DNA from: Pogonophryne albipinna
Taxonomy: Eukaryota > Chordata > Actinopteri > Perciformes > Artedidraconidae
Reading direction: 5' to 3'
Assembly (NCBI GenBank): GCA_028583405.1
Contig: CM053253.1
Location: forward strand, 9,044,441-9,108,440
DNA length: 64,000 nt
The position numbers and the translations under genes are program-made. This document shows, one piece after another, positions 12,931 through 24,677 of this stretch (positions are counted from its first letter, which is position 1; every line of letters starts with the position of its first letter). A model generated the notes under the pieces. That model saw nothing but the letters and a program-made list of their open reading frames with translations. It was not told the DNA's origin and did not search any database.

Positions 12931-14323
12931 GCCAAAATCCTCAAATGATTACACAAGACAAATGTATACTTAAAGAACTTGAAATTAACTATTGGAAATT
13001 GATTTACTTGCAGTCAAATATAAAGGGTCCTATTAGTTTTAAAGAAAGTAAAAGGAAACATCCAATCGTTCATGCTCCTACATTATTACATCAATGTTGG
13101 GTGTTCTTGGCTTTGAAATTGGACCTTTCTGATTGAAGTGATTACATCCTCACCTTAAAAATACTGTGCCCTTTGCCTGCAACAAATTCAAAATGTCTCC
13201 CAGTAATTTCAGTAAGTGAATTGGTAAGGATTTGGGATTGCCTAAGTATAGATAAACACATGCTTTACAGTATGTTGACAAAGTGATGGTAAGGAGGTAT
13301 CAACAGACAGAGTGGGGGTGTAACTCTGAAAGGGAAAATGTGTATAACCGGTAAAATTAGCTGATATATTTTGACAATAACATTGTTTTCAATGACACCC
13401 CTGACCCAACTTTTGACACGAACCACTTGAACTCAACATGTGACCTTCAATTAATATGCTGAACCAGTGGCGTCGCATGGCCTGGGCATTCGGCGCTTTA
13501 TGCCCCGGACAATTCTCCCTCAATAATATAATACATTAACCGTGCTTTACGTGAACCTCATCATGACACTAGAGAGGACGGCAGAACTGTAATTTCCCGT
13601 ATTCAGTGAATGCAACAGAGGCAAGACACCAGACCAATCAGAGAGTTGCATGGAAATAAACGTGTACTTGTGTCATTCAAGCTCGGCTCTGTGTTTGTGT
13701 GGCAATAGCGCATTTAGTGTGATAGAGGGAGAGAGGGGGGAGAGGGAGAGTGGGAGAGGGGGACCGGTGCCAGCAGGGACCATGTTGTTAGCATCTGGTT
13801 AGCTAGCTGCACTAACAGACATAAGGAGCTGTTTCCACAACAAGCTGGAGGAGGGTCCTCTCCTCTCAGACTGAGAGGCTCAGATGAGCTAAAGTACTCT
13901 CTGAGTGTTTAGATAGTTAACTTTAGTCTAAGTTATCTCAGTGGGTCTCAAACGGTTTGGTCACAAATTATTCAAAAGATTATCTCCGCGGCACACCTTC
14001 ATATGATCATTATAGTTTTAAAAAAAATAAGAGAATAAAGGAAAAATAGTTATGAAATCTACTGTATGGCAGTAAAACAAGAATAGAGTTTAAAAGGGGA
14101 GTGATTTGTAAAATATCCATAAAGACAAAGAAAATCTGTTTGCAGTTCTGTTTCATATGGGTGTTTCCGCCTGGAACACCACCACTAGTGTGCCCTTGAG
14201 TAAGGCACTGATTATCGAGCCTTCATTGTAACAGTCGCGATCAATAATTGTGATTAACAGCAACTCTCAGTTATATTCATATTGCTGATAGAGACAATGA
14301 TAGAAATGTTGGATGAAAATTAA
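12931..14323. other. Intergenic DNA with hAT-like fragments
   Basis: Fragments starting CAGTGGCGTCGCATGG (about 13466) and CAGTGGGTCTCAAACGG (about 13939) resemble hAT termini without detectable partners. The stretch 13715-13775 is a GA/G-rich low-complexity run. No gene is visible. Confidence 0.4.
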
Positions 14324-14597
14324 AGGGGCCATGCCTCGATAGGACTTCTTTGTGTACCTCTGTAACATGGTGACATCACTATGTAACACTCGCGCTTCTA
14401 TTGGTTAGCGTTCCAACCCATTGTACGTGACAGGCTTAGGGACGGGACATCTCTAAGCAGGTGCCCAATCAGAGCAGACTGGGCTCTGGGCACAGTATGA
14501 GAATAATAAAGACCTTTTTTAACATTAGAGCATCTAAACGTGTCACAGTAGAGGCATAAAATACAAATATGAACCTGAAAATGAGCATTATACGGCC
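14324..14597. mobile_element. TTAA-type MITE, copy 1 of the AGGGGCC family
   Basis: Begins AGGGGCCATG after TTAA (14320-14323). Its body (GTGACATCACTATGTAACA, CAATCAGAGCAGACTGGG, GTGTCACAGTAG) is shared with copies at 31248-31598 and about 44690-45221. The right end is degenerate, so the end coordinate is approximate. Confidence 0.6.
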
Positions 14598-14916
14598 AAA
14601 AAATAACAAAACATGAGCGCTCACCACCAGATAATTTGTGAATGAGAATATTATGTTCTACTGTGTAAAATGCTGCAGTTAGATATCGAGCAAGATGATT
14701 CAGCAGTTACGTGAACCAGCAACTATAAATAGTTTAGTAATATGCAGTCATGATGCATGTTTTGCGAGAAGAATATGTCTGATAAATGATTTTACTTTTC
14801 AGAAAATGCAGTTTTGGGACATTAAAATTGAAACATTTGGGTTTGCATGATATATGTTTAGTTTCATTGCTTTGCTAAAAAGTGTCTGGATATTTGAAAG
14901 GTTGGAGGAAAAGGCT

Positions 14917-15277
14917 GGTTTCCAGGGTTTTGATAATGTAATGACTGCTGCGGCCAATGGTGCCAATTACATCTTTTTAGTTTAGTAAATCATAGATGTT
15001 TCATCAATGTGGCTGCATTCTCACTCTGCTGTCATCTCCAGAGTGCTATGCCACACAATAGTTTCATAATTCCAGCATTAAAATTAAATTGAAGATAAAT
15101 TGCAGCAGCGAGAAAGGCTCAATCTCAGTTCTGTAATTGTTGCTTTCAGAGCGGCTATCATGGATTGAGGTGAACTTCAAACACAGGCTGAAACGTGTAC
15201 CCTATAATTCAGTGTCGATCAAAGGGTAATTACAGCTGTCATCATCTGTAATGCTGTCCCTCCAGAAAGAAAATGAT
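14917..15277. other. Candidate conserved non-coding element (composition only)
   Basis: A repeat-free stretch with runs such as GGTGCCAATTACATC and GGGTAATTACAGCTGTCATC, resembling homeodomain/E-box-rich vertebrate enhancers. This is inference from texture only. A cross-fish alignment would decide. Confidence 0.2.
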
Positions 15278-15483
15278 GCCCTGTGGGTTTAATTGCAAGG
15301 CTCACAGACAAAAGAATGGTCAGTTCACTGAGGATTTTTCTTCTTCTGAAATGATGGGATCGATGAGGTCTGCCTTTTATAGATGTGCTTCTAACAAATG
15401 GGAAATCAGGAGATAAAGAAAATACAGATTGTAAAGATATAACATAACTTGGATGTGGACTATTGGTTACAGGAAATTATTAA

Positions 15484-16275
15484 AGGTGACATGTCATGCT
15501 TTTCCGGTTATTACCCGTCCTCTTGTGTGTTATGAAGGTTTTTATGCATGTAAATGGTGTGCAGAGTCAAAACCCTCAAAGTACACCCTGTAGGGAGTAA
15601 AACTCTAAAACAGAAAATACCTCCCCAAAACGCCTCGTTGGAGATACGTCACTGTCCATTTGATTCTTCCGGGTACATCATGATGTCATGTCGTCCCCGG
15701 AACGAAATGGACCAATCCGTGGAGCCGTTACGTTACGTCCGCAGAGCCGTTACGTTAAGCCCCCGCTGATTGGTCCAAATTGTCCAATCCACGGACTTCC
15801 TCACACACTCAGTGCAGGCAGCTCTGCTGATTTCTCCTCCCTGGCTGCAGGCTGATAACAGACAGTTGGGATAGCGGCGAAATTCTCTCTGCAGACCCAT
15901 TCTCACAGCGTTTATCAACCTTTCTCTTACTCAATATCAAGCCACACTTATTGTTTTTACTTCGGCTGTGACTTTGTGTGTGTTCAGGTTGAGTTTGGCT
16001 GTGTTTCGCTGTGTATCGCTAAACAAGGAAATCACACCTCCACGGAGCTCAGCGCGATTCACAACGTCCCGACCAATCGGAGCACACTGGGCTCACAGGG
16101 AGGGGGGGGCAAGAGTTGCAACGAGCCGTTTAGTGGAGAGAGTGAATACACATACTTTACAGAGATGCTGTATGCGAAACCAATGTGAGTTTGGAAAATT
16201 GCACAGTATAATTCTATAATAGTAGACCTCAACAATGGAATTATGATCAGTGGAAATGGCCATGACATGGGACCT
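15484..16275. mobile_element. 0.8-kb TTAA-flanked non-autonomous transposon, copy A
   Basis: Termini AGGTGACATGTCATG and CATGACATGGGACCT form an imperfect inverted repeat flanked on both sides by TTAA (15480-15483 and 16276-16279), the target duplication of piggyBac and Kolobok elements. There is no transposase; short open frames inside are incidental. It is almost identical to copy B at 59261-60069 apart from small indels, implying recent mobility. Confidence 0.85.
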
Positions 16276-16279
16276 TTAA

Positions 16280-18202
16280 TATAAAAAATTATTAATATAA
16301 AAAATTACACTGATTTGGTTTCATTGAAATGTCATCCTGAGAGTTCTTTAATGTGTGCATTACTAGAAATAGTAATACATCTATGTTTACAAAAAAATAT
16401 TTTATGAAACATCTATTCATATTATAGGTTGATATCTGCCCCTATTTTATATCAATAATACATATACCATTTTTTTTTTTAAACTCCCCATTTAAATACA
16501 ATCGGTGTATGTGAGCCAAGCTAATTGAGGGAATATATAGATGTATTTTTAAAACAGTGATACCCCTTCATACGAACCATTTGTCTTTATTCTTTTCACT
16601 CATTTTCTTTAATGCTTTTCTTCTTTGCTTCATATCTTTTATTGCATATCCCAAAGTATGAAATGACCCAAACCTGGTGATAAGTGCTTTTCAGACATCT
16701 GTTCGATTACGGGTTCTACTTAATTGCAAATTATTTTATATAGAAGCAGCTTAGCTTGTCGATAAGTGTGAAATGTTTTGTATGAGTTATCTGTTTCTCC
16801 CCCGAACACGTGATGAAAAGAAATGAACTATTCAAAAATCAATATGCTTGTGATGGAGACTAAAACCTTGTAATCTCTATTTCTGGGCAGCTCTGACCAT
16901 TCAATATTACTTTATCCGTAATCTTCTCTCATATCTTTCTTACCTTCTTTATTATCCTCAGCTAGTACAGCATTTTCTCAGGAATCTCTCAAGATAAACA
17001 ATAATTGTATATATTTTTTATTTCATATTATATATGCAATAACCAAAGTATAAAGAAGGTGTTGCTTTACATATTTGGAAAAAATGACAAATATTTTTAG
17101 CAAAATGGAAAATCAATAGCAACGACACACAAACACACACAGTTTTCCATCACTTGAGCGGACATTACATGGACTTACAATTATTTCCCGCTGACTTACC
17201 CTAAGCATAACCACTGCATCTCTGATCATAACCCTTAACTTAAACTTACCTTACCTTAACAAAGTATTTTTCCCACAGTGTCACTAAAACAAGACCACAC
17301 ACACACAAAATATTTACAGGGATTGGAAATCAAAGGTTTTCCTAACAATACACAAACGTCATAAATAATTGCAGACAGAGCTCCTAAACATACCTGTGAA
17401 CAGACAGACTTGCTAAGAGTCACCCCTGTACACAACCAATATTTCCCAGCCTTTATAAAATGTACTTGCAAATGTCACTGTGTGTGCTGTGTGCTCTGCA
17501 TGTGTGACCATTAAAGAGGGTTTCATCCCTCCCAATTCTATTCTATTCACTGTAGACATGAGGGGAGAAAATCAGGGTTAAGGATTGTCAAATAACAATT
17601 TCATGTTCACTGCAGGGTTTAAGGATCTTCCTTATCTTATTTATTTCTTATTTCTTCAGACTGAATAGGTACTATTTGTTCCCCCCCCCCCCCCCCATTC
17701 TGTTCTGATGGCACGTTTCAATATTTCAATTAACCAAAGAAAGTGATAAACAAGACGGATTAGGGAAAGAAAAGGAGGTTACATGCACTGAAACTGAAAG
17801 TCACAAACATGACCCAAACTCTGGGGACATGACATCAAAAGACCCCGGGCTCTAATAAAACACGTCTTACAGCAGACATCAGACTGCAGATTGAGGTAAG
17901 AGACGTTTGAGGCTTGATTTTTTTCATGGAATAAACGTCTCATCAGGAATCCACCTCCCTGATTGCAGAAGGGATTTATACAGACAAAAATCACTATGTC
18001 AATCTAAATTTAAGCGGGCAAAGTCTTACATGTGTAAAAATATCTTTAAACTAAAAGTATTGGTCAAAAATGCAAGATGAACCCACAAATAAAATAGTAG
18101 AGGAAAGAGCAGATGATGAATGCCGACGTTGTTTTACACAATATGTATGTTTGTGGTCTAAATGTTAGTCAGATTTGTGTATATCATCAGACTCATATAT
18201 GT
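16280..18202. other. AT-rich intergenic DNA, no gene recognised
   Basis: Mostly unique AT-rich sequence with a C16 homopolymer at 17681-17696. No exon-like open frame with splice sites was seen. Confidence 0.5.
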
Positions 18203-18764
18203 GTACAGGTCAGAGATGTTCACAAGTCTTTTTTTGCAAGTCCAAGTCAAGTCTCAAGTCTTTGGTCACGAGTCCAAGTCTCAAGTCTTTGTGGGGTGAG
18301 ACTTGATCAAGTCTCAAGTCTTTGGTCACGAGTCCAAGTCAAGTCTCAAGTCTCTAAAAAATAAAAGTCTCATGTCTCTTCTGGTTGTAATAAGCCTTCT
18401 ATTGTCTGCTGCTATCCAGTCTGTTAAGAATACTGCACAAGTATATCTAAGAAATTCAAAGCATTTACTGTATTATTATCACTCCTACACTGTTAGCCCG
18501 GAGTTCATATCTAATTAAATAATGAATTACAAATTACTGACATTATTTAAGTTTGATTGCATTACTATCAAATGTAAGCATATTCTACTTGCTGACTACC
18601 AAATGTAAGCATATAATACTTACATGTGTTAGTTAAGCAATGTGTCAATAATTTTAAGTTAAGTAACTTTGCATTATCAAGTTTTAGACATGTTCGCAAT
18701 GCATTATGGGAAAGAAAAGGATCTTTTAATGTGCCGCAGCCACGTTTCCAGCTCGCAATTTCTC

Positions 18765-18888
18765 AGTCGGACGCAACCCCACTTTGAACGCCGGACTTGC
18801 ACCCTTTCACCGCGCTGTCTACGCTTCCAAAGGAAGGACGCTGCGCGGCTGCTTTATCTACTGAATCTGGTGAGTGATTTAGCTAACA
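18765..18888 (+). other. Candidate untranslated first exon, copy 1
   Basis: Sequence around GTCGGACGCAACCCC...GAACGCCGGAC ends in a consensus splice donor CTG|GTGAGTGATTTAGCTAACA (exon end 18869). A diverged duplicate lies at 19541-19684 with its own donor, which suggests alternative 5' exons for the passenger gene downstream. Transcription is inferred, not shown. Confidence 0.4.
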
Positions 18889-19540
18889 GGGCTTGGTTGA
18901 ATTCTCGTACTTTTGGGTGTAACACAGCCACAGGAAGTATCAACTGGCGGGAACACGGTGTGGGCTTCTCTCGCATTGTTTAAGTACTTGTTAGAGGAAA
19001 ATAAAATGTTAACAGACTTTGACAGTTACAGGTAAATTCGAATAATGCTGCCGTTTATTTTCTGAGTTAAAGTTCCATTCGTTGGTGCGCCGTGGAACGG
19101 ACTTTTTATTTTGGCGGAAGCATTACGATCATTTTAAAGTTAATTAAATCATTTTAAAATCGATATTATGAATAATTTGTTTTTTTAGTATGTAGCCGTG
19201 TAATAAGCGGTATAATGTGCTGCTAGGTGGTCATTAGGGGGGGGGGGATCCCCGCAGTGTGATCATGGAGCCCGCGGAGGGATCTAGATCTTAATAGCGA
19301 CCACATTAAGTTTTCATTTGATTTACGTCACTTAAGTGCAGCACTTCTACGCTACTGCAGTCAGGCAATGTGTGTTTCCCTCGCTTTTGTTAACTTTTAC
19401 TGAGCGATAGTAGGCTACGAGGTGCAGATAGTTTTAAACAGATAGTGCTGTACTTTTTTCACTTGTTCGTGTTCACTGAAAGACGTAGATTTTTTTTTTT
19501 CACCCAGTTGCTGTTTTTGTCACCTTTCTTTTAGTCATGT

Positions 19541-19684
19541 GAGTCGGACACCACCCCACATTGAACGCCGGACGCTAGAACCCTGCCACGGGCTGTCTCA
19601 GGCTTCCATCATAGGGAGAGGAGGGTGGCGCTTGGACGGCTGCTTTGTGCTACTACATCAGGTGAGACGCCATTTTAGCTAACA
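19541..19684 (+). other. Candidate untranslated first exon, copy 2
   Basis: A duplicate of the 18765-18888 block: GTCGGACACCACCCC...GAACGCCGGACG, then GGCTGCTTTGTGCTACT and donor CAG|GTGAGACG (exon end 19661). Selection on the donor would explain why it is kept in both copies. Confidence 0.4.
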
Positions 19685-19740
19685 TTAGCGACCACATTAC
19701 GTTTTCAGATGTTGTTGTTGTTGTTGTTGTTGTCCCTTAA

Positions 19741-20030
19741 AGGTGGGGTATGTAATTTATTTCAGAAACACTTATTGTTATATTCCATGGAATGCTCTTA
19801 ACATCCCGATAGCAATGCATATATGAAATGCTTTGACAATAAATACATACAAAATGTTCATCTGTGGAAGCCGTAGCGCTGTAAAAAGCACGACCAATCA
19901 TTTTAGCCGGCCTGGCTAAAATAGCTGGATGGCCTACCTGCCTGTCAGCCTGAGGGGTCTGCCTGCAGGCTCCACTCTCAGGACACCTCCACTCTCACGG
20001 AGGTGATGAGTCCGCTCACCATGCACTTTG
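19741..20030. mobile_element. Partial TTAA-type MITE related to the element at 24919-25205
   Basis: Starts AGGTGGGGTATGTAA after TTAA (19737-19740). It shares ATTCCATGGAATGCTCTTAACATCCCGATAGC and GGATGGCCTACCTGCCTGTCAG with the complete copy at 24919. The right terminus was not found, so the end given is where similarity fades. Confidence 0.45.
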
Positions 20031-20474
20031 GGTCGGCCTTGGGCAGGCCTTGTGAACCACCCATCCTGGTTCTCGTAAAAGTTTACTTAGCCATTTTTCG
20101 CTCAAATGACACCATGGAGGAATGTAACGGGAGTTAACAGGGGACTCAGCCCGCCTCACGAGTGCCTATTTTCGGACACTTTTTGTCACTTTTCCCCCTA
20201 TTTTCCCCGGTTTTATTAATTTTTCTTTTTTTGGCTATTTCACCCGGTTCCTTCTAACGGGGACATAGCCCGGTCTCGGGTGTCCCCCCACGGCCTGTGT
20301 CCAGCCGTCCCCCCCACTCATCCATATATTAACGGATTTTGACAATTCTTGTTGCATTTTTGTCTCCTCTTCTCACTGATCGAATGGCAAACGCGACCCA
20401 CCATCGGAGGGCCTCCACCGGCCTAGTGCTAGTGTCCTGGCGGTCGGTTCCTCCGAACTGCGGGTTCGACTCTG

Positions 20475-22047
20475 ATGGCTGGGAGGGTGTGCTGCGTGTC
20501 TCTTCCCGGGCCGGCCGATATGAAGCGTGACCAAGACGCATCGTCTGACTCGGGGGTCCCACCACGGGTCCCGCAGCGGGGTGGAGGTTCCAGGCTGAAA
20601 CCTCCCCAGGTATGTTTGTCCTTTTGTGTTCTAAATGTAATGTTCATAAAATGTAGTTATATCCTCATACCTACTTAAATATCTGATTTTATTAAGATAT
20701 TACTGTGAGAAGTGCACAGAGGCATCTTGAACAATCAGATGGTGAAGCAAGCAAAAGCTGTCTAAATAAAAAATGCACTTATTTGTTTCACCAAGGATGA
20801 TTTTATTTTTAGTTTTACATGGTTTGTTCTCTTTTGTATTTCAGGTTTATTGCGAGTTCAACAGAGTGGTGGGGAAAATTTCAAGGACAACTTCTTCGAT
20901 GCACTTGACCGTTTCTCTCCGAGCCTGATGGACCTCTTTAGGAAGAAGAAGGGTGTCACTGGCCAATTTCTGTCTGAGCTTTTAAGTCAGACAAAGGTGG
21001 GTTTACTTAACATCTGTCTACCCAATCTCTTTCCTCTCTCCTTGTTCCTCTTCTGTCCCTTTGACTTCCTTCTCATCTCTTCTTTTCTCTCATTTGCTGC
21101 TCTTGTCCTGTCAATTTAATTGCATCTCTTCATGTGTCATTGTTTCCTCTTTTCCCTTGTTCATTTTGCTTTGCTCTCTTGTTTTGTTTCCTATTCTATT
21201 CTTTGGTCAAGAAGAAGTTATGTTCTCTCCCTTTTCTATTCTCTCCTATCTTGTCATCTCCTTTTGTCCTCTCCTTTACTTTCAAGTATATTTGCAATAA
21301 AGTAATTGTGTAGAGTTTGTAGAATGTATTTGATGAATATATGACCATTCTTTGTTATCTCCACTATATTCCAGACCACTGAGCCAACAGACATCAGATG
21401 CCTTTGTGTTCGGGGAATGCCAATCATCTTGGGGGATGAGCCTTCTGCCTTCTTCAAGACCTGCACCGTAAGTTACTTTAACCCTTGTGTTATGTTCACA
21501 TTTTGCACCCTTTGGTAATTTTTGGGTGAAATTGACCCCGGACATTATTCAGAGTTAAAAAAAATACGGAACTAAATTTAACTTACACTATTCCTTATAT
21601 ATATTGTCTTAAACTAATTCACCAACAATATAAATGAAATATGATACGTTTTTTAAATATGTATGATGCTTTTCATTATAAACAGTGGAAGCTACTTTTT
21701 GGTGGACGATGTAGAATTATATGTCAATCTCTTTATTTCTCTGTTAGGATGCGGCTGATAAGGAGGTGTACAGTCGAACTCCACTGGGAATCCTCTGTGC
21801 CGGAGAAAATCCTCAGCTCAACCCATCTAGTGTGGCAATCGTCTTGGAGGGGAATGTGGTGATGGATGGACCGGCTAACCTGCCTCAGGCCTTCTGTGTC
21901 CTGTTCAGACTCATTTATGCCCTGCAACTGGAGTACCCAAAGTTCATGAAAAACACTTTCCACTTTGCTAAGCAGGTGATGTTAAACCTTGGTAAAGTTG
22001 AGCTGGCACCCAAAATTCAGACTTTGAAAAATCAGCTTACATTGTGA
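20475..22047 (+). pseudogene. Four-exon passenger gene, resembling the C-terminal part of teleost SAMD3-like proteins
   Basis: Exons 20475-20609 (donor CAG|GTATGT), 20845-20996 (acceptor TTTCAG, donor AAG|GTGGGT), 21375-21467 (ACC|GTAAGT) and 21748-22047 (stop TGA) all meet in phase 0. The last three encode about 180 residues: FKDNFFDALDRF, FLSELLSQTK, TDIRCLCVRGMPIILGDEPSAFF, then VAIVLEGNVVMDGPANLPQAF and a helical tail. From memory this resembles multi-copy fish proteins labelled sterile-alpha-motif-domain 3-like; no SAM domain is seen here and the function is unknown. Exon 2 entered in phase 0 reads VYCEFNRVVGK and then needs a one-base shift in GGGGAAAATTT (about 20870-20880) to reach the conserved frame, so this copy is probably frameshifted. 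It lies wholly inside the CACTG element. An in-frame exon extension upstream of the first ATG is possible. Confidence 0.6.
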
Positions 22048-22164
22048 AACGGGGTTCTGAAAAGTTGGCTACTGTTACATATGGCAAGTATTTAGGCTTC
22101 CATATTGCATTTTGTTGTTGTTGCATGTTTGCACTGTTTGACCTATTAAGCTTGTTGGCATTTC

Positions 22165-23141
22165 CATTTGTGTTTTATTCTATAAACTACTGACAACATC
22201 TTTCCCAAAAGTCATTTAGAGCATTTATTTGCCGAAAATTACAACTGGTCAGAATAACAGAGAAAATGCTGTGTTTTCAAACCTCAAATAATGCAAAGAA
22301 AACAAGTTCTTCATTATTAAACAACACAATACTAATGTTTGAACTTAGGAAGAGTTCAGAAATCAATATTTGGTGGAATAACCCAGATTTTTCAATAACA
22401 GCTTTCAATGCTTTCAGTTGCTCGCCCACCAGTCTGTCACATTGTTGCTGGGTGACTTTATGTCTCTCCTGGCACACAAACTCAAGCAGCTCGGCTTTGT
22501 TTGATGGCTTGTGACCATCCATCTTCCTCTGGATCACATCCAGAGGTTTTCAGTGGGGTTCCAACTGTTCCATGACAGGGTCTTGATCTGGTCTTCCTCC
22601 ATTCACACCTGAATTGAGCTGAGGGTGGGTTTATCCAGCAGGACAATGCTCCATGCCCCACAGCCAGGTCAATCCAGATGTGATCCAGAGGAATATGAAT
22701 GGTCACAAGCCATCACACAAAGCCAAGCTGCTTGATTTTTTTGTGCCAGGAGTGGCTTAATAAGTGACCCAACAGCAATGTGAAAGGTGTTGCAGAGCAG
22801 CCAAGACGCATGAAAGCTGTGATTGAAAATCTGGGTTATTCCACCAATTATTGATTCCTGAGCCCTTCCTATGTTAAAACATTCGTATTGTGTTGAAAAA
22901 TGAATTTTAAATGGTTTTCTTTGCACTATTCGAGGTCTGAAAACACTCCATCTTTTTTGGTTACTTTGAACATTTGGTATTTTTTGTAAATAAACACTCT
23001 AAATGAGAATATTTGGAGTTTGGGATAAATGTTGTCAGTCATTAATTTATAGAATAAAACAAATGTTAATCCAGTTTTTACCAATAGTAAAACGAGAGAA
23101 ACTGATAATTTTACAGAGGTCTCTTAATTTTTTCAGAGCTC
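22165..23141. mobile_element. Fold-back Tc1-like remnant (inverted copies of transposase C-terminus)
   Basis: Two inverted arms face each other. On the minus strand 22537-22277 reads IQRKMDGHKPSNKAELLEF...QQQCDRLV...LKALKAVIEKSG, the C-terminus of a Tc1-type transposase. On the plus strand 22640-22860 carries a decayed copy (HHTKPSCLIF, PRRMKAVIENLGYS). The flanks TTATTCTATAAACTACTGACAACAT and its inverse near 23040 extend the palindrome. The right end CTCTTAATTTTTTCAGAGCTC followed by TA is Tc1-like; the left tip is lost. Confidence 0.65.
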
Positions 23142-23990
23142 TACATAAATATATATATCTATTTTTATAGATATATATTATAGATATAACTATATATATT
23201 TATATATAGAGAGATTGCTATTGTTTCATGTGAAAAATGTTCTCAGGAAAATGTATGGTACAATATTTTTGCCACAGTTTGTATAGGAAGCTCAATTTCA
23301 TTGTAGCCAAATGAAACACTCAAGTTCTAATAAAAGGTAAAACTTTATTTTTGTGTCTTTTTTCTTTTTTGTAGTTGACGGAATAAAAAATATAAATACG
23401 AAATGTAATCACTTTCAACTAAAAATTCTAAGCTAAATAATTGGAAAAAAACAATTTATATTACACAATATTTTAAGTAAAATCAACTTCACATGAAGTG
23501 CATTGTACTACAAATAACAATTCCAGTCCTTGAATAATTTAAGTTAAATTCACTCAAGTTTTCCTAATGCGTTACTTAAAAAAATAGAAAGTGGTTGACT
23601 TAAAAATGTAAGTAAAATGAAGTTGACATGAAGTGGATTGTACTTCAAATAACAATTAAAGTCCTTGATTAATTTAAGTTTAATTTACTCAAGTTTTCAT
23701 AATGCTTTACTTAAATTTTTAAAGGCAACCACTTTACTCTATTTTTTTAAGTAGATTCAACTTATCCGGGCTTACAGTGTATATCTATTAGCATACAGTA
23801 TCAGTACTGATTAGTTGTTTGTTATATGATCACTTTAAACAGGCTATTGCAATGCAATATGAGGAAAAACATCACACTTTAGCTAAATGCAAACAACTTA
23901 TAAGCAAAACACTTCAGAATCAGAAATCAGTATCACAAATACTTTATTAATCCCCTGCAGAGAAACTGTTAAAAGTAAACATTTGTTCTG
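23142..23990. repeat. Subterminal TTAAGT/ACTTAA repeat zone and AT-rich filler
   Basis: 23150-23215 is a TATATA-rich run. 23400-23779 holds the tandem subterminal words of the inner element. Beyond it, 23927-23965 resembles the 3' tail of a LINE (ATACTTTATTAATCCC). Confidence 0.5.
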
Positions 23991-24677
23991 TGCCATTTGC
24001 AACTAAAAAACTATTGCTGCAATATTATCTGAAATATACTGAACTGGTGATATTAAAACATGACCTGTTCCAAAAGAGATATCTACCATTAACACCATTT
24101 ACCAGCCAAATGCTGGTAAATCATCAAGTGGCTGGTTCTGTATGTTGCACGCACCAGCCAAAAATAACAATGGCAATCTATTGAGTGGCTGGTAACATTT
24201 CAACATTCACTAGGCTAGCCATTTGGCCAGTGGACAAAAATGTTAAAATTTGACCTCTGCAACCGTATTGTTTAATTACACTGGGTCTCTAATGACATCT
24301 TTTAAGTCTACTATAAATAAACATATTCCTCTATCCTCTCACTCAAACCCAGTGTAATGGTAACCTGATAAACCTGTAACATTAACGTTACGTGGTCAAC
24401 AATAAACCTGTAACCTGCCTATAAACCGACAGATGTATTTATGTATGTAACTATGTATTTTTCTACGTTTAACGTTAGCCAGTAGATGGTGGCAGCGGAA
24501 CGTAATGATTAACGTTACCAACCTTTTGTATGTCATGTCAAGAGTTGGATGTCAACGCCACTCAACGCAAACAAGTGTGACAAGCAAACATTCACTCATC
24601 TTTTCAAATATTCAGTGACAAAGCTAGTAGCAAGCTAAGTTAACATTACATAGCTGATGCTGAGCTAAACATGTTTG

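Larger units (their letters stand above)
18488..23779. mobile_element. Inner CACTG...CAGTG element carrying a spliced passenger gene
   Basis: Left terminus CACTGTTAGCCCGGA and inverted right terminus CACTGTAAGCCCGGA match 14 of 15, with TA on both outer sides (18486-18487 and 23780-23781). CACTR termini with 2-3 bp duplications are typical of CACTA (EnSpm/CMC) transposons; TA alone would also suit a Tc1/mariner relative. The last 400 bases on the right hold many TTAAGT/ACTTAA words in both orientations, including a two-copy tandem (near 23480-23580 and 23610-23720). Similar words occur near the left end, like CACTA subterminal arrays. The interior holds a four-exon gene (20475-22047) and no transposase. 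Confidence 0.6.

Noticed and set aside
15554..16268. Several 60-83 codon frames
   Set aside because: They lie inside the TTAA element and recur in its copy at 59.3-60.1 kb with shifted frames, so they are not genes.
18218..18345. Regular CAAGTCTCAAGTC repeats, superficially array-like
   Set aside because: Not CRISPR: no uniform repeat/spacer lengths, eukaryotic context, and they fit the subterminal word array of the hAT-like element.
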